A stretch of DNA of 64,000 bases from NCBI GenBank assembly GCA_019022495.1, contig JAFEKR010000036.1:434001-498000 (forward strand), read 5' to 3'. The position numbers and the translations under genes are program-made. Source of the stretch: Epichloe hybrida (lineage: Eukaryota > Ascomycota > Sordariomycetes > Hypocreales > Clavicipitaceae). The stretch's first letter is position 1; each line of letters begins with the position of its first letter. Shown here one piece after another: positions 55,910-64,000 of this stretch. Below the pieces are notes generated by a model, which saw only the letters and a list, made by a program, of their open reading frames with translations, made no database searches and was not told the DNA's origin.

Positions 55910-57436
55910 ATGTCCTCCTCGTCGGTGGTCCGGCTCTCGTCTCTGTCCGCGGACGAGACTGTTCTCAAGCTCCCCCATCCATACCTCACCGAATACGCCG
56001 TCCAGAAATGTGATGCGCCGTCGGGGAAGCAGGGAACCGCGGCCAATGTCCCCTTTTATCAGCTGCTCGAGCGCCGTGACTCGTCCAAGCAGCAACTCCC
56101 TCGCGCCTTGCACAATGACAGGCTCGTCTTCTCCGAGCCGGCTGATTTGAAGTCCAGCGAGCTTCCTCCAGACTCGGACAACAGCGCCTGGGCGAGAGCC
56201 AGGAGATCCCCTTGCTCTACCGTGGCATGGGGCAGCGGTGGTGAATCTCCTTCGTTGGCGCAAGTCTGGCTGCTGCTGTACACCCTGTTCACTGTCCGTC
56301 CCGGGATGGAGTCATTGCGCTTGGAGCTCGCCGGCGCAAACGCCGCGACGGTTGCGTCTCAGCTGAGAGACGTGGTGCTCGCCATTGATGATCCCCTGCC
56401 TCCTCGACAGAAGCGCAGTGAGGCCGCGAGTCCGGATGAGCACGTCGTCGTGGTAGCATTGCGAAGCACGTTCTGGCAAGGCGCCGGCTCGCCTTTTGGT
56501 CCTCGGCCGGCGTGGTGTCCGGCCGCATCGCCCGCTTCCCTGTCCGGAGCGGCCACCCCGTTGGCTTCCTATCCTCTCACGCCCGTCGAGCACAGGATCA
56601 CCATCCTCTCAGCTGGCGATCCTCGCGACCCCGAGCGAACGCAGCAGGCTTTCCATCCAATCCGACCCGCCAAGCCCGCGCCTGGCGCCACGGTCTACAG
56701 CCGATGGATCCCGCATCTCAAGGAGACTTTCTCCATGGTGTCTCTCGACTACCAAGACGACGAGCATCTGCGCCTGTTCCACGAGTGGCAGAATGATCCT
56801 CGCGTCTCTCAGGGCTGGAACGAGACCGGCACGCTTGACCAGCATCGGGAGTATCTGCGCAACATCCATGACGATCCTCACCAATTCGCAATCCTGGCCA
56901 AATGGGACGACACCTTCTTTGCGTATTTTGAGGTGTACTGGGCCAAGGTACGTATCAAGCCCCCTCCCCCCCTTTTCTGCCTTTCCCCCAGGAATACCAG
57001 AAGAAGAAAAAGAATGAACAAGGGGGAAAAAAACAAGCTAACAATGTGCTCCTTTCGGGTACGTACTCTACAGGAAGATCGCCTGGGCGGCTACTACCAC
57101 GCCGGCGACTTTGACCGCGGCCGCCACTCTCTCGTCGGCGATGTTCGATTCCGCGGACCTCACCGCGTCACAGCCTGGTGGAGCAGCCTGGTGCATTATC
57201 TCTTCCTCGACGACCCGCGCACCATGGACGTCGTGGGCGAGCCGAAGAGCACCAACTCGACCGTCATCATATACGACTTGATGCACGGCTTTGGCGTCGA
57301 GCACCTTGTCGACTTGCCTCACAAGAGGAGCGCGTGTGTCCGGTGTCCGCGGGGGCGCTTCTTCCAGCTGTGTCCGCTGGCCGAAAGCGACAAGGTGGTG
57401 GGTGGTTTGCGGATCGGGCTGGTGCCGAAGCTGTGA
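55910..57436 (+). CDS. sidF: SidF: hydroxyornithine anhydromevalonyl transferase
   Basis: Two exons (55910-56947, 57074-57436) give 466 residues, the usual SidF size. The C-terminal half is an IucA/GNAT-type acyltransferase domain: LKETFSMVSLDYQDDEHLRLFHEWQNDPRVSQGWNE near 280, then FAILAKWDDTFFAYFEVYWAK, spliced to EDRLGGYYHAGDFDRGRH, and DDPRTMDVVGEPKSTN. SidF transfers the anhydromevalonyl group to N5-hydroxyornithine in fusarinine and triacetylfusarinine C synthesis. The protein ends PKL, which fits the broad PTS1 peroxisomal pattern, and SidF is peroxisomal in Aspergillus. The 126-bp intron is in frame and stop-free. The related SidL acetylates the same amine for ferricrocin; the neighbouring sidI favours SidF. 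Confidence 0.85.
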   Translation: MSSSSVVRLSSLSADETVLKLPHPYLTEYAVQKCDAPSGKQGTAANVPFYQLLERRDSSKQQLPRALHNDRLVFSEPADLKSSELPPDSDNSAWARARRSPCSTVAWGSGGESPSLAQVWLLLYTLFTVRPGMESLRLELAGANAATVASQLRDVVLAIDDPLPPRQKRSEAASPDEHVVVVALRSTFWQGAGSPFGPRPAWCPAASPASLSGAATPLASYPLTPVEHRITILSAGDPRDPERTQQAFHPIRPAKPAPGATVYSRWIPHLKETFSMVSLDYQDDEHLRLFHEWQNDPRVSQGWNETGTLDQHREYLRNIHDDPHQFAILAKWDDTFFAYFEVYWAKVRIKPPPPLFCLSPRNTRRRKRMNKGEKNKLTMCSFRVRTLQEDRLGGYYHAGDFDRGRHSLVGDVRFRGPHRVTAWWSSLVHYLFLDDPRTMDVVGEPKSTNSTVIIYDLMHGFGVEHLVDLPHKRSACVRCPRGRFFQLCPLAESDKVVGGLRIGLVPKL

Positions 57437-57451
57437 AGAGTTTGTGTGCAA

Positions 57452-57491
57452 AAGACTATATATATGTATATATATATATAGATAGATAGAT
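57452..57491. repeat. TA/TAGA microsatellite between sidF and sidI
   Basis: TATA-rich run followed by TAGA units in the 220-bp convergent spacer. A second TA run lies at 57622-57636. Confidence 0.8.
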
Positions 57492-57656
57492 GGTATCTCA
57501 CGGGGAAGAAAGGTTGTTTGGCCCCAGAATCTAGGCAACAGAACAGAATAATTCCCATGCTTAGCTTTCCGTGAAGACTGATTTTTCTTCTTCTCTACAT
57601 CATACCCCCCGTGTATATGTGCTATATATATATATATTCATGTACCAGTCTGCGTC

Positions 57657-59621
57657 TCACAGCTTAGCCGCGATTCTCCTCGCCAGAATGCCATTCCCCA
57701 AATTCGCCATCTCAAACTTCCTCACCTTGCCGCTGCCCGTCAACGGCACGTCGGCAGGAACCCCGTTCTCGCCCAGCCAGAATACATGGGCCGGCGACTT
57801 GTGCTTGCCCAGCGTGTTGCGAACCCATTCGCGCAGCTCTGCATCCGCCGGCTTGTGATGGTTGTCGGATTTCTCGACAAACGCGCCCACCACTTCGCCG
57901 TAGTGCTCGTCCTTGAGGCCGACGACGATGGCGCGCGACACGGATGGATGGGCCATGAGGCGCTCTTCTATCTCGAGGGGGTAGATGTTCTCTCCGCCTG
58001 GGGAGGGAGGGAGGTTGTGCGATTAATTGATAAGCGCATTGTTTATATATAAAAAGGGGGAGATTTTGGAGGGGAAAGAGGGGGGAGAAGGGGTGGGACG
58101 ACGACAGAGACACACAAACACGCAACTTACCTCGGATGATGATGTCTTTGAAACGTCCGGTAATGGAGCAGTAGCCGTCATGATCGAAAACAGCTTCATC
58201 GCCCGTGTGCAGCCACAACACCCCCGCCGCATCTCGCACCATGGTCTCATTCGTCTTCTCCGAGTTGTTCCAATACCCGGCCTGCAGCTGGTATCCTGCG
58301 ATGCACAGCTCCCCCCTGGCACCGACAGGCACAATGTTGCCGTCGCGATCCACGATCTTGGCATGAGCGTGGGGCATCAGGGTGCCCACGGTCGTCAGCC
58401 TCCTGCTCATCGCGTCGTCGGTGAAGGCGTTGAAGCACGTCGGCGACGCCTCGGTCAGACCGTAGCTGCTGGTGAACTCGGTCATGCCGAACCTCTTCAC
58501 CAGGAGCTCCATCAGATAGCGTGGCACGGGTGCTCCGGCGATGATGCCGGTGCGGAGCTTGTCGCAGTTGAAGTTGGGCGGGAACTCGGCCTGGAAGAGG
58601 GAATCAAACATGGCGGGGACGCCGTGGACGGCCGTGCAGGCCTCCTCCGAGATGGCCTGCAGAGTGGAAGGGATGTCGAAGACCTCTGCTGGATAGACAA
58701 TCTTCCCGCCGTGGGTGACGATGGCGAGGAGGCCGAGGACGAGGCCGAAGCAGTGGAACAGAGGCGGGGGGCAGCACAGGACGTCGTCGGCTGTGAGTCT
58801 CATCCTGTCGCCGATGAATCGAGAATTGTTGACCAGGTTGCTGTTTTTTGTGGCAGTTAGTCTCTCAGTCTCGTCTTCAGCTTACTTCTCGATTTCTTCC
58901 CTTGATAGGCAGGCAAGCGACGTCTGGAATTGCTTACTTACTGGTGAGTGAGCATGGCAGCCTTTGGCAAGCCCGTGGTGCCGCTCGTAAACTGCAAGTT
59001 GACGACCTGGTGCGGAAGGACTCGTCGCATGGCCCTGTGTAGTCCATCCTGGCTCTTCCGACTGCCCGACTTGATCAGGTCATCGTAGGTCTGGTAGTCG
59101 CCGCCTGCATCGCCTCGGAGGATGAAGACCCGCGGGCCGTCAGTCTCTGCCTTCAAGTCACCGAGCAACTTGCGATTGTCCAGTCTGCAGATAGTCTGCG
59201 TCGTGAACAAGACCTTGCAATCCGAGAACTTGATTCCGTACATGGCCTCGGTGGGCGTGTACGTATTGTTGAGGATGACCAGAATGGCCCCGATCTTGGC
59301 GACTGCGAAGAAGACGGCCGCGTACTGCTCGCAGTTGCCGGCCATGATGCCCACGCGGTCTCCGACGCCAATGCCCGTGTCGAGCAGTGCCTTTGCTAGC
59401 GACGAGCTCTGCTGATTCAGCTCGTTGTACGTCCATCGTGCGCCTGTCCACGGGATGACTATGCATTCTCTGGTCCCGTGCTGGTAGGTTTGCAGCTCGA
59501 GCAGCTCGCCGAGCGTGAGGTCCACGAGCGGAGGCTCAAGGGGGCCTTGAAGAACAGACAGCTTTTGGGCAGCTGGTTGCGTATGCGGACGCGACTCCGT
59601 CAATGTTGTGTGCGTCGACAT
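57657..59621 (-). CDS. sidI: SidI: mevalonyl-CoA ligase
   Basis: Three minus-strand exons (59621-58942, 58840-58131, 57997-57657) give 576 residues. It is an AMP-forming acyl-CoA synthetase: the phosphate-binding motif LQFTSGTTGLPKAAM (near 212), SSYGLTEASPT (near 361), LWLHTGDEAVF (near 443) and ITGRFKDIIIRGGENIYPLEIE, restored by splicing. In siderophore synthesis SidI activates mevalonate to mevalonyl-CoA, which SidH dehydrates and SidF transfers. The protein ends AKL, a good PTS1 signal, and the N-terminal KLSVLQGPL resembles a PTS2 but has Pro where His or Gln is required. It is tail-to-tail with sidF. The start at 59621 (MSTHTT) is preferred; an open frame runs to 59759. Other fungal acyl-CoA ligases share the fold, so the specific role rests on similarity and context. 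Confidence 0.82.
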
Positions 59622-61643
59622 ACTCGGCGATGCTGCGAATTGTCTCGCACCGTTGTACCCGTTGTATGTGTGGGAGATTCTCGACGTTGTTACGTGTCTC
59701 AATAGTCTACTCTTGTGTGTGTGTTTTTCATCACCCACCTCTTCCAGAAAAGTGGTCAAGAGGGTCCGTCCGTCCGTCCGCCATAGCCTTCTTGGCCTTG
59801 AAAATCGCCTGGACTAGCTTCCATGCGCCGAGCAGCGGCAATGCGACTCCATGTCATGGTGGCCTGCGGGAGGGTACCTTCGTACCTTCGTGGCCACCAT
59901 CGATGCGAACACGTATAACTCGACCCAGATCCGTGGGCAGGTCGCAATCTTGGCTTCTCAGCTTGCAACCCAAGTCCAGAGTGGAGAGTCCGTTTCGAAT
60001 CGCCGAGAACCTTGGAGCATGGTCCGATTAATGCCGAGGTGGGATGGGATGCACACATGGGCCGCGCATCTAATCTGATCATCAGATAAGATGGCGCACA
60101 TCCATCGAACAAGCTGGCGTATCAGACAACCAGACAAAAGGTCCAAAAGAGTCCGCGCCTCGGCATCTCCTTTTCTGCCTAATTTTCAACTTGTCAAGAA
60201 CCGGTTGAAGTTCCACTTGTTGGTGGGCATCGCCGTGATCAAGCTTGTGAGAAAAAAAAATCTATCTCATGCCGCCCTTGCTTCCCCCCCCCCCTGTTAT
60301 CCGATCCGCCTGCGAGCCCAGAGGTGGAACCCAGCCCACACGCAGTGGATAAGAAAGACTGGAAGCTGAATTGTAATTAGCGCTTCGAAACACGTATGTA
60401 CCTGTACTTGGGACAAAGATTCTCACCCCGTACCAATCCGCCCCGTTTTTTCCTTCATCAATCAGTCCCTTCAACATGCTCTCGGCTATATCGTGGCGAC
60501 TGAGACCAGACCTCGTCTGTGCGTCAAACGACCCCCACCCAACAAATTCATGTCCAAGCCAGACAACGTCTCCGAGCGGCGAGGGGTGTCATGCTTTAAA
60601 TATGATATGATAAATAAGCGACAGAAACCATGCATGTCGTGGATAACAACGGAATGGCCGCGTAATAGTAAGTCTGCGTAAAGAGTCGCACGTCACAATC
60701 GACCCCTCTACAGACTTGTCTTTCCAAAGTGCCAGACAATGTCGACGACAGGCCAGATCTCGGCATCATCTCGAACAACTCAGACCTAGATCAGATTTAG
60801 TTATCCTATCTATCGTGAGGTCGTTTGACTACCATGATACCATCGCTGCCCGCAGGCTGCCCGTGGGTGTCAAGTCGTTTAGCAGCATGAGTTAGTCGAA
60901 CCATCACCTCGTTGAGCCCATCAATTGTCGCTCATGTTGATTGATACTTGCATTTGCAACGGTGAGTAGTCGCTTGGAACCCGTCTATCCGCATGCAGAG
61001 CCGCTCCTAGCATGGGAAATATGGGCCTCTATAGACGGCAATAATATGATTCGGGGTTCGTGACTGTAGGTAGATACAGAGTTGGATGGAATTCGCACAG
61101 CATCGCCCTCCAGGACCTTGATCCCCGGGTAGGTGGATGATCCTAGGACTTGTACTTCTCCACGGTTTTCTTCACTGCTCTGCTTATTGATGGTTAGCTT
61201 ATTTGAAAAAAAAATGAAAAAAAATCTTGTCAACACTGGGCGATATGATGACTAGCCGAACCACACGAATTGGCTAGCCGGTCTCGTCCAAATATGTCCA
61301 TCGCTCATCGCGAGGTTTATAATTCCATGTCACAGACCGAGTCTCAATGCGAGAGAAGTGGATATTATTCAACTATTCGAAACGCGTGAAATGATTGACC
61401 ACGTCACCAATCGTCGCTTAAAAACAGAATCCCTATGCCCGGGGTATGTGCGAATAAACACGTATGCACTCCTGCGCCGATTTGTCTTGTAAGTATGCTC
61501 CAATCATGAAACAAATACACGTCCAGTTCACAAAATTGACAACTGGTTGCCAAAAGGCTCGTGCCCTGATATGGGTCTCTCATTATCATCACCATGCGTT
61601 GCGTGTGCGCATCACGCCAGTGTCTGCGAGTCCATGTGCGCTC
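59622..61643. other. Intergenic region upstream of sidI
   Basis: About 2 kb holding the sidI promoter (left) and the 3' region of the DUF4050 gene (right). It contains the inverted GATA pair at 60071-60089 and a C run near 60286-60295. No gene is supported. Confidence 0.5.
60071..60089. promoter_or_regulatory. Inverted pair of SreA-type GATA motifs upstream of sidI
   Basis: ATCAGATAA at 60081-60089 matches ATCWGATAA exactly. Facing it, TAATCTGAT at 60071-60079 is the complement of ATCAGATTA, one base off. Together they form a dyad about 450 bp upstream of the sidI start. Repression by an SreA-type factor is inferred. Confidence 0.55.
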
Positions 61644-63008
61644 TCAGCCGTCCATGACGCCTACAGCGCCAATGCCAAGCGCTCGCTGCAAGCTGCGTCG
61701 AATGGCTTTGCCGGTACCAGACTCGTCGTGATTGTCGCGGCCGAGTAAGCCAAAACTCATACGTCTCGCAACGTTGCCGGCTTGTTCATTCGTAGAACTT
61801 GTGGCCCTCTTCTTCCTGCGGGCTGCAGCCATTGGCTCTGGAGCAGACGGGCGAGGAGGCCACTCGCCGTCCCGCTTCCATCCAGCAACACAGGAGCGGA
61901 GCATGTCCGAGAGGTTCACAGGGCAGGCCGGCTGAAGGTTGTGTAGAATGACCTTGTCAAAAAGGCTCAGGTAGACTGTCGGGGCGATGGATGCTCGTAG
62001 CGGGTTGCTCGGTGGCAAAATCGGCTGTCCAATAGGCAATAATGTCTCCACGGGATAAAGCTGTCCGTGAGAGGACTCGGAAGCCGATGAGTCGACACTT
62101 GGATGCTTTTTCAAATCCTTAGTTGAGCCTTTGCTCACCGATGAGGTATCGGAGAGTGCTGCTGTACTATCGCCGTGATGAGAGAGAATCGCAAAAGTTG
62201 GTCCTGTTGGACCTCCAGGCGGTGAGCCCGACATTGAACGACGGAAGAAAAACCGCCTTGGTGACCGTGGTGATGCTGGTGGTGTGACGACGGGCTTGCT
62301 GCGAAGACGAACAGTTTTTGCGCCAGTCCAAGCGTTGCGGCGTGCCTCGAAACATGCGAGGCCGTCATTCCAAGACATCTCTTCCCGAAGAGCACGTCGT
62401 CTTCCAGCCTTCCTAGCCTCGGTGATTTCTTGCACGGTTGACTGCACAGCGTTGGGGTTATCAAAGCGGAAGGGTGGGCATTTAGTAGACACCTCGTCAT
62501 CGTCAACGTCTGACAAATCTGAGGTCCATTCAGTTCGTGGTCTAAAGTGCGCCGCATCATCGGAAACAACACTATACACCGATTCCGCATCGTCTTCATC
62601 TATGTCACCCTCATCCGTATCAGAATCAGTTTTGTCCAGCTCAGTACCTTCATCCCTCTGGTACCCGTCTCCTCTCAACGGACAAGTTTGATTTGTCCCG
62701 TCCAACTTGGCGGTAGCATCACTGTTTGCAATTTCGACGGTTGTCAATTGTTGGCTCGTGGCTGAGGCTGGTTTCTCTCCAGGCATCGCCGGCGGCCAGG
62801 TGAAGGTCCAGTCGTTGCGGACCTTGTCCGACAAATATCGTCTGACAGCATCTTTTTGCTTCGCTTTGCCCCGGCTCAAAAGGTCTGTATATTCATCTGA
62901 GACCCATTCTGGCGTTGAAGTGAGAAGATGAGCTGGCAATTGAGGGTGGGTCGTGCGGAGTTTCGATAGAAGCGACCGAGGACTCCTGTAGAAGTCTGAG
63001 AAGATCAT
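61644..63008 (-). CDS. DUF4050 / Gag1-like clamp domain protein
   Basis: Single exon, 454 residues starting MIFSDFYRSPRSLLSKLR. The N-terminal third is followed by a strongly acidic stretch (about 130-160, DSDTDEGDIDEDDAES). The conserved block reads CPPFRFDNPNAVQ, then SWNDGLACFEARRNAWTGAK, near residues 180-235. It ends with LPIGQPILPPSNPLRASI, TVYLSLFDKVILHNLQPACPVNLSDMLRSCVAGWKRDGEWPP and a basic tail. This matches fungal proteins annotated DUF4050 (PF13259, called Gag1-like clamp), some linked to growth control under nitrogen limitation in fission yeast. I recall the family from its conserved block and cannot test it. It has no obvious link to the siderophore genes. Confidence 0.7.
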   Translation of the reverse strand: MIFSDFYRSPRSLLSKLRTTHPQLPAHLLTSTPEWVSDEYTDLLSRGKAKQKDAVRRYLSDKVRNDWTFTWPPAMPGEKPASATSQQLTTVEIANSDATAKLDGTNQTCPLRGDGYQRDEGTELDKTDSDTDEGDIDEDDAESVYSVVSDDAAHFRPRTEWTSDLSDVDDDEVSTKCPPFRFDNPNAVQSTVQEITEARKAGRRRALREEMSWNDGLACFEARRNAWTGAKTVRLRSKPVVTPPASPRSPRRFFFRRSMSGSPPGGPTGPTFAILSHHGDSTAALSDTSSVSKGSTKDLKKHPSVDSSASESSHGQLYPVETLLPIGQPILPPSNPLRASIAPTVYLSLFDKVILHNLQPACPVNLSDMLRSCVAGWKRDGEWPPRPSAPEPMAAARRKKRATSSTNEQAGNVARRMSFGLLGRDNHDESGTGKAIRRSLQRALGIGAVGVMDG

Positions 63009-64000
63009 GGTTGAAGGGTTGGTCGACTGTTGTGTTATGGAACCGAGTTTTGGTTCTAATAGGCCTGGTTGTGTTGCTATGGCTTGAGGCGACGCAGACA
63101 GAGATCCAATCGTCTCGTGTTCTTCTTGTAGTGTGTTAGATCAGTGTAACCCACGACGACGCTTGGCTGAAGCGTATACGTTCATGTACGATCCCAGAGC
63201 CAAGAAAAGAGAGGAAAATTCGAACACCAAAGTAGGGGAAAATGAAATGAACAAAAATCCCAGGATTGCAAGGAAGCCCGAAGTTTTGAAAGTAATGTGA
63301 ATAGGAAGGGCAAGGGGAGGGTGAAAGGAGGGGGGTATCTTAGGACGAATGTGCCGATGGAGATTCACACGCCCAGCCAAATGCGGAAAGATGGGAAGAT
63401 ATGACAGCAAGAAACGCTCTTGTTTGCCTCAGGAGCCTAGGCGAGAGACACTTCGCCTGTGATCCGGCGAAGACTATATATAACTGTTCGTCTAATCCGT
63501 AAAGGTGTTCTACTGGTCGCGGACCTTGAGACAACAAAGGACAAGATCCAATTGTGCAACGCCTGAGGTCCACCACGAGCAAGTCAATTGGCCAACGATA
63601 AGCAGGATAGATAACAGGGCGAGGCAGGCGAAGATGGTCGTTGATGCGAGATTAATTCGCAGATAATTTGTAGAGAGAAGAACGAACAATCGGATGAGGT
63701 AGGGGAAGTGCAACCGAAAGATGAAAAGGACAGGCGAAGCGAAAGAAAAAAGCTCGATGAAGTTGGTGTTGTGTGAGCAATCAATGGTAGCACGCTGCGC
63801 ACAAGACACCGACAGCCCGGGCTCAACTCGGCGATGAGTTGATGTGGGTGCAGGTGACCTGGCGGCAGAGAGAGGAATGCGGGCAGTCTGTGAGTGGGCA
63901 GGGATCAATCAATTGATGGATGAACGAGGCTTGTGTAATAAATGACGGCACTGTCTTCCGTTTCCGACTTGATGGTACAATGTAAGAAGAGGGGACGGAG
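63009..64000. other. Upstream region of DUF4050 gene to window end
   Basis: Leader and promoter of the DUF4050 gene. Short minus-strand ORFs (63141-63410, 63340-63582, 63510-63908) show no signature. The last kilobase may contain the 5' part of a gene beyond the window, but none is visible. Confidence 0.45.

Overview
The window is nuclear DNA of a filamentous ascomycete, most likely a Sordariomycete and probably of the Hypocreales. The evidence is short introns (about 55-140 bp) with GTRNGT donors and YAG acceptors, fungus-specific genes (ptaB, hbrB, GON7, sidF, sidI, a PaxU-like hydrolase) and an AT-rich transposon block with the C-to-T/G-to-A pattern of repeat-induced point mutation (RIP). 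No operon, CRISPR array, tRNA or rRNA was recognised. Exon joins were worked out by hand from splice sites and reading frame, and each full model is a multiple of three.

Layout. 0-5 kb: mitochondrial SAM carrier (+) converging on a WDR48-type deubiquitinase activator (-). 5-13.6 kb: two small Cys-rich genes around a three-KH-domain RNA-binding gene (+), with long intergenic stretches. 13.6-18 kb: PaxU/TMEM53-like alpha/beta hydrolase (-) and a secreted pepsin-like aspartic protease (+). 20.5-23.6 kb: bifunctional 6-phosphofructo-2-kinase/fructose-2,6-bisphosphatase (+) and an unrecognised ORF (+). 24.8-27.7 kb: ptaB, a glutamine-rich LIM-domain-binding/SEUSS-like regulator (-).

28.9-37.3 kb is a nested transposon. 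A terminal-inverted-repeat element of about 0.5 kb, with a perfect 9-bp target duplication, was split by a 7.8-kb Ty3/gypsy chromovirus on the minus strand. The chromovirus has two 267-bp LTRs and a 5-bp duplication ATCCC. RIP has destroyed it, yet reverse transcriptase, integrase and chromodomain can still be read.

38.6-50 kb: hbrB, a TORC2 subunit (-); a GON7-like KEOPS subunit (+) with an apparent 4-bp frameshifting duplication; VPS39/VAM6 of HOPS (-); and an SPX-domain low-affinity phosphate transporter (-). 50.9-52.5 kb: AIF/AMID-like FAD oxidoreductase (+).

53-59.6 kb is an extracellular-siderophore locus: a siderophore-type MFS transporter (-), sidF (+) and sidI (-). SidI would make mevalonyl-CoA and SidF would transfer the anhydromevalonyl group to N5-hydroxyornithine; the transporter would take up the iron-loaded product. 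Exact matches to the GATA-type SreA consensus ATCWGATAA lie in the shared transporter/sidF promoter (next to a CCAAT box) and upstream of sidI, where the motif forms an inverted pair. Both enzymes end in PTS1-like tripeptides, consistent with peroxisomal siderophore synthesis. The window closes with a DUF4050 protein (-).
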